DNA from: an uncultured Lachnospiraceae bacterium
Lineage (GTDB): Bacteria; Bacillota; Clostridia; Lachnospirales; Lachnospiraceae
Direction of reading: 5' to 3'
DNA: 18,186 bases
Assembly: GCA_947625995.1 (NCBI GenBank)
Contig: CANQQN010000011.1
Span: forward strand, 1-18,186
The notes beneath the pieces were generated by a model that saw nothing but the letters and a program-made list of their open reading frames with translations, did not search any database and was not told where the DNA came from. This document shows, one piece after another, positions 1 through 7,169 of this stretch (positions within the stretch are counted from its first letter, which is position 1; the number at the start of each line of letters is the position of its first letter). Both the position numbers and the translations under genes were made by a program.

Positions 1-262
1 ACGCGGCCGAAAGATCCACGTTGTTGTAGCCTGCGCAGCGCAGGGCAATCAACCTCACGCCGAAGGAAGAAAGCTTTTCGACCACAGCCGCATTCACATC
101 ATCGTTGACAAATACACAGACTGCATCAAAGCCTCTCGCAAGCTCCACCGTATCTTCGCACAGCTTTGTATCATAAAATTGAATCGCAAGATCATTTTTC
201 CCATTATATGCTTCAAAGGATCTTTTATCATATTCTTTTGTATCAAAAAAAGCGACCTTCAT
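1..262 (-). CDS. D-lactate dehydrogenase / D-2-hydroxyacid dehydrogenase, N-terminal part (runs off the window)
   Basis: Only the first 87 codons are present. The protein begins MKVAFFDTKEYDK and continues to a segment reading VCVFVNDDVNAAVVEKL and then IALRCAGYNNVD. This is the N-terminal half of the substrate-binding domain of fermentative D-lactate dehydrogenases of the D-isomer-specific 2-hydroxyacid dehydrogenase family, which reduce pyruvate to D-lactate with NADH in the cytoplasm. The RCAGYNNVD block is the most diagnostic part. The NAD-binding Rossmann domain and catalytic Arg/Glu/His lie outside the window, so substrate specificity cannot be checked. The start is set by ATG at 262 with a strong AAGGAG about 6 nt upstream. 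A GC-rich hairpin (302-323) sits about 40 nt upstream. No convincing promoter was found in the 100 bp before the start. Confidence 0.85.
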   Translation of the reverse strand, partial: MKVAFFDTKEYDKRSFEAYNGKNDLAIQFYDTKLCEDTVELARGFDAVCVFVNDDVNAAVVEKLSSFGVRLIALRCAGYNNVDLSAA

Positions 263-365
263 AAATTCTCCTTCTTTCATACGTCTGGAATGGGTGCCGG
301 ACGCGCCCGCCGGCCGCGGCGCGATCCTATCTTTATCTTGCGCAGTCTGCCCGATATTATCCATG

Positions 366-599
366 TCAGCCTGCATCGGAAGTCTGCGTCTTTCTGTTTT
401 CTCTGTAAAATTTCACAAATCCCGTACGGTTCAGCGCAACCATCACGGCAGGGATCAGGATCAGCTGCAGAATGATGCCGGGGATTGAATTAAGCAAAGC
501 ACCTGCCACAAATGCCTCCCATGTAAAAACGCTGCCGCCAAGGCCCAGCAGAATTTGCTTCTCCTGCTTATCATACTCTTTATCAGGAAAAAAAGCAAC
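366..599 (-). pseudogene. Decayed ECF transporter S-component fragment with a D-lactate dehydrogenase-like N-terminal piece
   Basis: An open frame ending at 366 encodes about 65 residues that look like the C-terminal end of an ECF vitamin/metabolite transporter S component: a segment FVAGALLNSIPGIILQLI, then LIPAVMVALNRTGF, then a basic tail. A whole S component is about 170-200 residues with six membrane helices; only the last helix region remains. No start codon with a ribosome-binding site precedes it, and the frame enters directly from the terminator of the upstream operon. Its first residues, VAFFPDKEYDK (567-599), match the neighbouring dehydrogenase N-terminus VAFFDTKEYDK, with 25 of 33 bases identical to 224-256. 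This looks like a remnant joined by deletion rather than a working gene. The S-component call is from recognition of the pattern only. Confidence 0.5.
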
Positions 600-606
600 T
601 GTCCGC

Positions 607-648
607 AAAAAAACGCCTGTTATCAGCTTTTTATACCGATAACAGGCG
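607..648 (-). terminator. Intrinsic terminator of the sugar-utilisation operon
   Basis: Read on the minus strand, an 11-bp perfect stem (CGCCTGTTATC pairing with GATAACAGGCG, arms 638-648 and 614-624) with a 13-nt loop is followed directly by seven T residues (613-607). It begins 28 nt after the fructokinase stop codon, so it should end the leftward permease-to-fructokinase transcript. Confidence 0.93.
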
Positions 649-676
649 CCGCTTTCTGTCCATGCTGCAAAACACT

Positions 677-1645
677 TTAAGGCTGTCTGTCTTTTATCAG
701 ACTCTCTATTTCCTCCGGACATGGCATCACCCGCAGAGCCCCTTTTCTTGTTGTAACGATGGAAGCCGCCGCATTTGCGAAGGTCAGCATCTGCTTTAAT
801 TTCTCCTCATCCAAATGATCAAGGCCGTATTTTAAAACAAAATGCAGGCAGCATCCGCCAAATGTATCCCCCGCGCCGGTTGTCTCGATCGTATTTTTTT
901 GCAGAAACGGAGGTGCTTTCACCAGAAGGTCCTTATAATAAGCACGGCTTCCGCTTTTTCCCATGGAAAGGAGAATCAGCGGAATCCTGTATTGATTCTT
1001 TATCTTTTGGATGCCGGCGTCAAAATCCTCTTCTCCGGTAAACCACTGGATCTCATTATCGGAGATCTTCAGAACATCGCATTGAGAACAGCCGTAGGAT
1101 ACCTGCTCCTTCGCGTCTTCCAATGATCTCCAGAGGGGAGGCCGCAGATTCGGATCAAAGGAAATCACTGCTCCCGCTTTTTTCGCTATATCAACGGCTT
1201 TTTTTGTAGCCGCGCGCACGCCGTCATGAGTCATGGACAATGTGCCGAAGTGAAAGATTTCTGAATAGATCAGCAAGTCCTTGGAGATTTCCTCCTCCTT
1301 CAGCATCATGTCCGCGCCCGGATTTCTGTAAAAGGAGAAATTGCGGTCCCCGTCTGGCATCGTCTCCACAAAAGCGAGAGTCGTCCTCACATCCTCGTCC
1401 ACAGTCAGACCTGCCGTGTCGATCCCGACCTCTTCCAACGCGCTTCTTAAACGGTTTCCGAAGATATCCCGGCCAACCTTTCCGATAAAGGCTGTTTTCC
1501 GTCCAAGCTTCGCGAGCATAGACAGGACATTGCAGGGTGCCCCACCCGGATTCGCTTCATAGAGGGGATTCCCCTGAGGGCTTACGCCATCCTCCGTAAA
1601 ATCGATCAGCAGTTCTCCAAGAGCGGTTACATCGTATCGTTTCAT
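677..1645 (-). CDS. scrK: Fructokinase, PfkB/ribokinase family
   Basis: A 322-residue PfkB-family sugar kinase, the usual length for bacterial fructokinases, which transfer the ATP gamma-phosphate to fructose to give fructose 6-phosphate. Visible motifs are the substrate-side NPGGAPCNV (32-40), the DPNLRPPLW stretch (164-172) typical of fructokinases, and the C-terminal anion-hole/catalytic signature ETTGAGDTF (254-262) with catalytic base D260. It is the last gene of the leftward operon, 37 nt after the GH32 gene and just before a strong terminator. ATG at 1645 is preceded by AAAGGAG. The context (cytoplasmic beta-fructosidase upstream) supports fructose as the substrate. Other PfkB sugars cannot be excluded by sequence alone. 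Confidence 0.9.
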   Translation of the reverse strand: MKRYDVTALGELLIDFTEDGVSPQGNPLYEANPGGAPCNVLSMLAKLGRKTAFIGKVGRDIFGNRLRSALEEVGIDTAGLTVDEDVRTTLAFVETMPDGDRNFSFYRNPGADMMLKEEEISKDLLIYSEIFHFGTLSMTHDGVRAATKKAVDIAKKAGAVISFDPNLRPPLWRSLEDAKEQVSYGCSQCDVLKISDNEIQWFTGEEDFDAGIQKIKNQYRIPLILLSMGKSGSRAYYKDLLVKAPPFLQKNTIETTGAGDTFGGCCLHFVLKYGLDHLDEEKLKQMLTFANAAASIVTTRKGALRVMPCPEEIESLIKDRQP

Positions 1646-1682
1646 TGCAAGCCATCTCCTTTATAAGAAATCCTGTATTCTT

Positions 1683-3176
1683 TTACGCATCCGTGACCAG
1701 ATCATACTTCACCACATCCATATGTACGTTCCCTTCCGCATAAAAAGAAATACCGTCCGCCGCCTGCTCCGTGTACACGATTGCCGACAGCACCTGTTCC
1801 CCGTCGTTTACAAAAATCTCCGCGCTGAGGCGGTCCAAAATGATCCGCAGCTTTAAGCATCCGTCTTTGCTGTTTACCAGACTGCGCCGCTGATGGATGA
1901 TTGCTCGTCTGGATCCCGAAAATTTTCTGTCTATCTTCAGGATCGAATCTCTGGGATGAAAGCTGAGAGAGGTCCGGAATCGGTCGTTCTGGGCAAAACG
2001 TACTGCAAATTTCTGATAAAGCTCTTTTCCTTCTTCCGGACGGATCACAAGCTCGATATCTGCCATCCGGCCCTTCACGCCGTCCAAACTGATCTTTCCG
2101 GTAAAAGAAAGATCCTCATACACAACTTTTCCCCACCGCAGGGTTTCCAGTTCACGCAGCGGTCTCTGGTACAGCCTTCCGTTTTCCAACGATAACTCGC
2201 GGGGAATACTCATCTGACCAAACCACGCGATTTTCTGAGATCTGAAATCACAAGTATCCCAGTTTTGCATCCATCCGACCATGATACGGCGTCCGTCCGG
2301 CGCAAGCAGTGTCTGCGCCGCGTAAAAATCAATGCCGTAATCAATAGACTGGTCATGTTGCTCCCGAAAAACTTCCGTTTCCTCGTCAAACTCTCCGATC
2401 AGACAAAGGGTGCCGTTTCCATTATGATATTCAAATCCCTGAGGCAACATATCCTGAGGGCTTGTAAGTAGCACCCATTTCTCGCCAAGCCTGAAAAAAT
2501 CCGGGCACTCCCACATTCTTCCGAAGCGGTCGTTATTGGAAATCAGTACCTTTCTGAAGCTCCACGAGAACCCGTCCTCACTGCCAAACAACAGGATCTG
2601 TCCGTCGCCATCCAAAGTACAGTTTCCCACCACGCAGCGATAGGTTCCGTCCTCTTTCTGCCACATTTTTGGGTCCCGGAAATCATGCACGCTGCTGCCC
2701 TCCGGCAGATCTTTTGCGGTGATGACCGGATTCTTCTCATATTTATTATAATCTGTTCCGTCTCCGGCCGCAAGGCATTGGATCTGATTTGTCAGTGCCG
2801 TACCGTTTAACTGCTGCTCCTTCACAACGCCGGTGTACATCAGCAGATGCCTGCCATCGGGAAGCGTCAGCGCACTTCCCGAAAAGCAGCCGTCCCTGTC
2901 ATAAAGCTCATCCGGCGCGAGGGCTGCCGGGAGATACTCCCAGCGCAGCAGATCATCGCTGACTGCGTGGCCCCAATGCATGGGGCCCCATTGACAGTCA
3001 TAAGGATGATATTGATAAAATAAGTGATATTTGCCGTCGTAGTACGAAAAACCGTTGGGATCATTCATCCATCCTGCACGTGCTGATAAATGAAAAGCCG
3101 GTCTGTCTTCCCTTGCGATCGTTTTCTCTGCAGCTTCTTCATATTTGCGTGCTTCCCGCAATACCTGGCTTGTCAT
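1683..3176 (-). CDS. GH32 beta-fructofuranosidase (sucrose / fructooligosaccharide hydrolase), cytoplasmic
   Basis: A 497-residue glycoside hydrolase family 32 enzyme that cleaves terminal beta-D-fructofuranosides with retention. The three catalytic blocks are present: WMNDPNG (36-42, nucleophile D39), FRDPK (166-170, transition-state stabiliser D168) and WECPD (222-226, acid/base E223). The five-bladed propeller is followed by a C-terminal beta-sandwich (about 360-497). There is no signal peptide, so the enzyme works on imported sugar. Family members are often named sucrose-6-phosphate hydrolase (ScrB/SacA). Here the importer is an ABC system, not a PTS, so unphosphorylated sucrose, kestose or another short fructan is the likelier substrate. 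It starts 21 nt after the binding-protein gene, with AAAGGTGAG before ATG 3176. Confidence 0.93.
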   Translation of the reverse strand: MTSQVLREARKYEEAAEKTIAREDRPAFHLSARAGWMNDPNGFSYYDGKYHLFYQYHPYDCQWGPMHWGHAVSDDLLRWEYLPAALAPDELYDRDGCFSGSALTLPDGRHLLMYTGVVKEQQLNGTALTNQIQCLAAGDGTDYNKYEKNPVITAKDLPEGSSVHDFRDPKMWQKEDGTYRCVVGNCTLDGDGQILLFGSEDGFSWSFRKVLISNNDRFGRMWECPDFFRLGEKWVLLTSPQDMLPQGFEYHNGNGTLCLIGEFDEETEVFREQHDQSIDYGIDFYAAQTLLAPDGRRIMVGWMQNWDTCDFRSQKIAWFGQMSIPRELSLENGRLYQRPLRELETLRWGKVVYEDLSFTGKISLDGVKGRMADIELVIRPEEGKELYQKFAVRFAQNDRFRTSLSFHPRDSILKIDRKFSGSRRAIIHQRRSLVNSKDGCLKLRIILDRLSAEIFVNDGEQVLSAIVYTEQAADGISFYAEGNVHMDVVKYDLVTDA

Positions 3177-3197
3177 ATCTCACCTTTTACCTTTCTG

Positions 3198-4871
3198 TCA
3201 GTCCTTGTAATAAGCGTCCAAATATTTCTGGAAGATCTCCAGCATATCGTTTAATCTATAAGAATCCAGACTTTGCAAATAAGCATCCCAATCCGCGTCT
3301 GTAAATCCGTTCATGATCCAATCGGACCTTGTGGCGTTGATGGTCTTTGTGATATCCGTCTGCAGATTAGAAAGCTCCTCCGTATCCTCCTGTGTCATAA
3401 ACACGTTGGGATATACATATTTCGTATGCATATCAGGCGTGTAGTATTCCTTGATCCAGTCAAGGCGGTACTGGGCGTCGTCCGGGCAGGTAACGTATAC
3501 GTCATAATATTCGTCCAGAACTGCCAGCGGACCGTTTACACTCTCTGCCTCTCTTACTTCCACAGGGGAGGCGTCTCCAAGAGGTGCATGCTTCAACATC
3601 TTCTCGCCCTGAGCGTTTTCACTCAATTCAAAGATATCAAAATCATCGTCTTCGCCGTAGGTACCCCAGTTGTTCTGAGGCGACTGGAACGGATCATACA
3701 TCTGATCCAACCACGCACAGGTAAGGGCCGGCTCCTTGCAGACCGCTGTTACTACGCAGCGTCCGCGGTCATAGCCGCTTGTAAAGGAGCCATTCTCCGG
3801 CGTAACGTTTCTTGTGTCCGCCGTCAGCGCCGGAAGGGGCACCCAACCGTTAAAATCATCTACGATATTCGCGTCGTCCCAGCTAAAGCATACGCCGTAG
3901 CGTCCGGACTTGCCTTTGGAAACATACGTGGACCACTCCTGTGTAAAGGCTTCAGGATCAAGCAAACCCTCTTTATACAAAGAATGCAGCCACGCGATGC
4001 CATCCTTGTACCCCTGCTGCGTCGCGGTGCAGATTACCTTCAGATCATCGGTAACCGCAATGTGTCTTCCCTGATCGTTGTCTCCGTAACCCTCGCCGAA
4101 GCCATTGATCAGAAGGGCCATGTCCTGACTTCCGTCATTTACGATACAAGACATGGGAATAATGCTGCCGTCAATATTGAATTCCTCCTGTAGCTCCGCG
4201 GCATGATCCTTGAACGCCTTCAGCACATTTTCAAAGTCTTCTATGGTTTCCGGCACGTCCAGTTTCAGGAAATCCAGCCACTTTTTATTAATGAAGGCCA
4301 TCTCGCTGACCGTCTGGATGGCTTCCTTTTCAGAGCCAAGCTGCTCGATCCATGGAAGTGCCCAGATATGTCCGTCGGCGTCTGTGCTCATTTTCCTGTA
4401 TTCCGGATATTTGTCAAATACCGCTTTCAGATTTGGCATATACGCGTCAATATATTCCTCCAACGGAATGATCACGCCCTGATCCGCGTAACGGAGCAGG
4501 TCATTGTCGGAAAAGTTTGCGGTAAAAACAAAATCAGTCAGTGTTTCCAGATTGGCCATGGCCAACGAGATCTTGTCTCCCCACTGGTCTGCCTGAATCG
4601 CCGTCCACTTGATCTCTACGTTTGTCTGCTCCTGAAGACGTTTAAAGATTGTACGTTTATTGGGATCGGACTCCGTACTGGCCGGATAACTGATCAGTCC
4701 GGTCAGCGTAGTCTTCTCCGCAAGGGGAAACTTTAACTCTTCCGGGTCAACCTCCTGAAATTCCCCATCGCTCAGTTCCACGCCCGAATCTTTGCCGCAG
4801 GCCGCGAGAGAAAGGATCATCGCCGCAGACAAAGCGGCCGCAAGCATTCTTTTCAAGAATCTTTTTTTCAT
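3198..4871 (-). CDS. Sugar ABC transporter substrate-binding lipoprotein (family 1, LplA-like)
   Basis: A 557-residue extracellular solute-binding protein. The N-terminus has a basic start (MKKRFLKR), a hydrophobic h-region and a lipobox SLAAC with the lipid-modified cysteine at residue 25, so the mature protein is tethered to the outer face of the membrane. Length and overall pattern fit the long binding proteins that pair with LplB/YtcP-type permeases of the CUT1 family, which carry oligosaccharides. It is the third gene of the leftward operon, 72 nt after permease 2 and just before the GH32 gene, so it probably captures sucrose or fructooligosaccharides. The ligand cannot be read from the sequence. 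ATG 4871 follows AAGGAGAG at a longish spacing of about 13 nt. Confidence 0.92.
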   Translation of the reverse strand: MKKRFLKRMLAAALSAAMILSLAACGKDSGVELSDGEFQEVDPEELKFPLAEKTTLTGLISYPASTESDPNKRTIFKRLQEQTNVEIKWTAIQADQWGDKISLAMANLETLTDFVFTANFSDNDLLRYADQGVIIPLEEYIDAYMPNLKAVFDKYPEYRKMSTDADGHIWALPWIEQLGSEKEAIQTVSEMAFINKKWLDFLKLDVPETIEDFENVLKAFKDHAAELQEEFNIDGSIIPMSCIVNDGSQDMALLINGFGEGYGDNDQGRHIAVTDDLKVICTATQQGYKDGIAWLHSLYKEGLLDPEAFTQEWSTYVSKGKSGRYGVCFSWDDANIVDDFNGWVPLPALTADTRNVTPENGSFTSGYDRGRCVVTAVCKEPALTCAWLDQMYDPFQSPQNNWGTYGEDDDFDIFELSENAQGEKMLKHAPLGDASPVEVREAESVNGPLAVLDEYYDVYVTCPDDAQYRLDWIKEYYTPDMHTKYVYPNVFMTQEDTEELSNLQTDITKTINATRSDWIMNGFTDADWDAYLQSLDSYRLNDMLEIFQKYLDAYYKD

Positions 4872-4943
4872 ATTTGTTTGTCTCTCCTTCCTTATATGAT
4901 CAGCAGCCCTTAACCGGCCGCCGTATTATTTTTTACGTCTATA

Positions 4944-5858
4944 TCAGCCTTTTACCGAACCTGCCATGATGCCGCTGTCAAAATATTTCTGGAAGAACGG
5001 ATACATCACCAACAGCGGAAGGCTGGAAATAATGATGGTGGCGTATTTCAACAGTTCTGCGAGTTGCGCGCGCTGCGCCGTGCTCTGCATATCCGAGATC
5101 ATGCCCGGCTCCGGCTGGCTTTGAATCAGGATGGCGCGCAGCACCAGCTGCAAAGGCTGTTTCGCGGCGTCGTCCAGATAGATCATAGCGTCGAAGTAGC
5201 TGTTCCACATTCCAACAAACTGCCACAGTGCAAGGGTCGCGATGATCGGCGTACAGACCGGAAGCAGGATCTTGAAGAAAAACACCAGTTCGTTGGCTCC
5301 GTCCACGTCGGCCGCCTCCCGCAGTTCTCCGGGAACGCCCTGATAATAGGTTCTGGCAATGATCATGTTCCAGACGCTGAAGGCGCCGGGCAGGATGAGC
5401 GCCCACATGCTGTTTAAGAGATCCAGTTTGCTGATCAGCAGGTATGTAGGGATCAAGCCGCCGCCGAAAAACATGGTGATCATAAAGATCACGTTAAAAA
5501 ACTTTCTGCCGCGGAAATCCGGTCTGGACATGGGATATGCTGCCAGCATGGTCACCATAACGGAAACTACCGTAAATACCACAGAATAGATCACCGCGTT
5601 TTTGAATCCCACCCAGATCTGCTTATTGGAAAGCACGCGCTCATAGGCCGTCAGCGTCCATTTGCTGAAATCAAAAGTAATGCCCTTGTTCTGCAAGGTT
5701 ACCGGATCGATAAAGGACGCCAGAACAATGTAGATCATGGGAACGATGATCGCGACCACAAACAGGCCCAGCAGTATGAATCCGGTCAGCAGCATCGCTT
5801 TGTCCTGTAAAGAATATCTGGCAAATTTACTTTTCTTTTTCCTTTTTTTCTCTTCCAT
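4944..5858 (-). CDS. Sugar ABC transporter permease 2 (LplC/YtcP type, MalG-like)
   Basis: A 304-residue inner-membrane permease with a highly basic N-terminal tail (MEEKKRKKKSK), a first membrane segment at about 22-47, several more helices, and the cytoplasmic EAA loop that docks to the ATPase (EAADVDGANELVFFFKILL, about 181-199). This makes it the second subunit of a CUT1 carbohydrate importer. ATG at 5858 was chosen because GGAGG lies at good spacing before it; an in-frame start at 5891 would add 11 residues and overlap the preceding gene without a matching ribosome-binding site. Its start is 13 nt after the stop codon of permease 1, so the pair is likely translated together. The N-terminal MEEKK stretch is charged and has no export signal. 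Confidence 0.93.
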   Translation of the reverse strand: MEEKKRKKKSKFARYSLQDKAMLLTGFILLGLFVVAIIVPMIYIVLASFIDPVTLQNKGITFDFSKWTLTAYERVLSNKQIWVGFKNAVIYSVVFTVVSVMVTMLAAYPMSRPDFRGRKFFNVIFMITMFFGGGLIPTYLLISKLDLLNSMWALILPGAFSVWNMIIARTYYQGVPGELREAADVDGANELVFFFKILLPVCTPIIATLALWQFVGMWNSYFDAMIYLDDAAKQPLQLVLRAILIQSQPEPGMISDMQSTAQRAQLAELLKYATIIISSLPLLVMYPFFQKYFDSGIMAGSVKG

Positions 5859-5871
5859 TGTTATGCCTCCT

Positions 5872-6798
5872 TTACAGTCCCTGACCATCATTCATTTTCG
5901 CGACGATCTTATTCACCGCGATCAGAAGGATCACATTGATCACGGTATTGAACAGGCCTACCGCCGTTGAGAAACTGTAATCGCCGTCCAAAAGACCTTT
6001 CTTGTATACATAGGTGGAAATGATTTCTGAAGAAGAAAGGTTTAAGTCTGTCTGCAGGGCGTATGCTTTTTCAAATCCGACGCTCATGATATTACCCGCC
6101 TGCATGATAAACTGGATGATCACCGTACTCTTGATGGCCGGCCACTCCACAGCCTTGATCTGCTGGAAAATGTTGGCGCCGTCAATCCGCGCCGCCTCCT
6201 TCAGTTCCGTGCTGGCGTTGGAAAGCGCTGCCGTGTAAATGATGGAGCCCCAGCCTGCGCCCTGCCAGATACCGCTGGCGATGTAGATGGTACGCCATGC
6301 CTGCGGCATTGTCATAAAGTTGATCTTGGAGCCGAACAGCAGGTTCACGGGACCTGTGACGGACAGGAAGATCCGAACAATACCACAGAGAACAATTACC
6401 GAAATAAAGTTCGGCATGTACAAGGCAAGCTGTACCTTTTTCTTCACGCCGGTGCGCTCAATCCGATTCAGCAAAAATGCAAGGATGATCGGAATGGGAA
6501 AGCCCCACAGCATTCCGTAAACGCTCAGCTTTAACGTGTTGACCAGATAACTCAAAAAATCTGGCGAAGACAGAAAGCGCTTGAAATGATCCAGCCCGAC
6601 CCATTTACTCTCCAAAATGCCCCGGATCGGATTGTACTTTTCAAAAGCGATCATGATGCCGCCCATGGGAATGTACTTGAAGATGATCGTCAAGGCCAGC
6701 GCAGGCAGCAGGAAAAACACATATAACTGCCAGTGCTGCGTAATATAGACCATGCTGTTGTGCAATCCGGCGCTCTTCTTCTTGTTGCTTTTGCTCAT
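5872..6798 (-). CDS. Sugar ABC transporter permease 1 (LplB type, MalF-like)
   Basis: A 308-residue multi-helix inner-membrane protein and first gene of the leftward operon. The first helix is at about 25-42 (FFLLPALALTIIF), followed by the LplB-type periplasmic stretch with YNP and GLDHFKRF, and the EAA loop EAARIDGAN at 201-209. It forms the translocation pore with permease 2. ATG 6798 follows AAAGGAGAAAAGAC; an upstream in-frame ATG at 6834 would add 12 residues but lacks a comparable ribosome-binding site. Expression should start from the promoter at 6904-6932 and be controlled by the operator-like dyad and cre match in its leader. No nucleotide-binding subunit is encoded nearby, so a shared MsmK-type ATPase is needed. 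Confidence 0.93.
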   Translation of the reverse strand: MSKSNKKKSAGLHNSMVYITQHWQLYVFFLLPALALTIIFKYIPMGGIMIAFEKYNPIRGILESKWVGLDHFKRFLSSPDFLSYLVNTLKLSVYGMLWGFPIPIILAFLLNRIERTGVKKKVQLALYMPNFISVIVLCGIVRIFLSVTGPVNLLFGSKINFMTMPQAWRTIYIASGIWQGAGWGSIIYTAALSNASTELKEAARIDGANIFQQIKAVEWPAIKSTVIIQFIMQAGNIMSVGFEKAYALQTDLNLSSSEIISTYVYKKGLLDGDYSFSTAVGLFNTVINVILLIAVNKIVAKMNDGQGL

Positions 6799-6819
6799 TG
6801 TCTTTTCTCCTTTCTTTAT

Positions 6820-6833
6820 AGTTATCGTTTTCA
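6820..6833 (-). promoter_or_regulatory. Candidate CcpA catabolite-response element (cre)
   Basis: The minus-strand sequence TGAAAACGATAACT matches 13 of 14 positions of the cre consensus TGWAANCGNTNWCA. It lies in the leader of the sugar operon, about 65-78 nt after the predicted start of transcription, where CcpA would act as a roadblock. The match is by eye; binding is an inference. Confidence 0.55.
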
Positions 6834-6860
6834 CATTTTACCGCTGCCTCATATACCTTA

Positions 6861-6887
6861 AATTGTGCATTTGTAAAATGTGTAATT
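6861..6887. promoter_or_regulatory. 27-bp dyad, probable LacI-family operator
   Basis: Read on the plus strand it is AATT-N3-CATTT-N3-AAATG-N3-AATT, a symmetric dyad with 9 matching base pairs per half and centre at 6874. It lies about 11-37 nt downstream of the predicted transcription start of the leftward sugar operon, a classic repressor position. The half-site CATTTGT recurs in the other repeats of this region. The adjacent LacI gene is the obvious regulator, by inference. It has no central CpG, unlike canonical LacI operators. Confidence 0.6.
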
Positions 6888-6903
6888 AGGTTTTTGTAAA
6901 TTC

Positions 6904-6932
6904 ACTATAGCATTTCTTTTGCATTTAGTCAA
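6904..6932 (-). promoter_or_regulatory. Promoter of the leftward sugar operon
   Basis: On the minus strand, a -35 box TTGACT (6932-6927) and -10 box TATAGT (6909-6904) are separated by exactly 17 bp. Each matches five of six positions of the sigma-A consensus. The predicted transcription start is near 6897, about 100 nt before permease 1. Confidence 0.85.
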
Positions 6933-6972
6933 CCTGTTTTTTATTCAAATGTCAAATTTTTTTCAAAATATT

Positions 6973-7086
6973 TTTACATTTGTGCATTTTGTTTTCTTTC
7001 CCGCCTTATATTCTTTCACATTTTACAATGTAGAAAAAATTCTTCATTTTATATTTTTACATTTGACAAATTTACATTTGTGCATT
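6973..7086 (+). repeat. Perfect 16-bp direct repeat, two copies
   Basis: TTTACATTTGTGCATT occurs at 6973-6988 and again at 7071-7086, 98 bp apart. The second copy fills the spacer of the LacI promoter. The core TTGTGCATT also appears at 6863-6871 inside the 27-bp dyad. These are likely extra operator half-sites, possibly allowing repression by looping; this role is inferred. Confidence 0.6.
7018..7031. promoter_or_regulatory. Small dyad related to the operator
   Basis: ACATT-N4-AATGT is a perfect 5-bp inverted repeat resembling the core of the 27-bp dyad. It lies about 30 bp upstream of the LacI promoter -35 box. It may be an auxiliary operator; the region is AT-rich, so chance is possible. 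Confidence 0.35.
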
Positions 7087-7091
7087 ATAAT
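7063..7091 (+). promoter_or_regulatory. Promoter of the LacI-YesL unit
   Basis: A perfect -35 box TTGACA (7063-7068) and perfect -10 box TATAAT (7086-7091) with a 17-bp spacer. The spacer contains one copy of the 16-bp repeat, so the regulator probably controls its own transcription. The predicted start is near 7098, giving a leader of about 70 nt. Confidence 0.9.
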
Positions 7092-7169
7092 GATTTCATA
7101 ATACGATTGTACAAACAAAAAGCTTCAAAAAGCGAAAACGATACTATAATAATCAGGAAGTGATAGCAT

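Noticed and set aside
302..323. GC-rich hairpin (CGCGCC/GGCGCG) before the dehydrogenase gene as a terminator
   Set aside because: No T tract follows on either strand and it lies only about 40 nt before a start codon.
366..722. Reading frame 366-722 as a complete 118-residue gene
   Set aside because: Its first ATG lies inside the fructokinase gene and the frame passes through the operon terminator, so only the 3' part looks like former coding sequence.
3273..4193. Long plus-strand open frame (306 codons) opposite the binding-protein gene
   Set aside because: It lies wholly antisense to a well-supported lipoprotein gene, has no ribosome-binding site and gives a protein with no recognisable domain.
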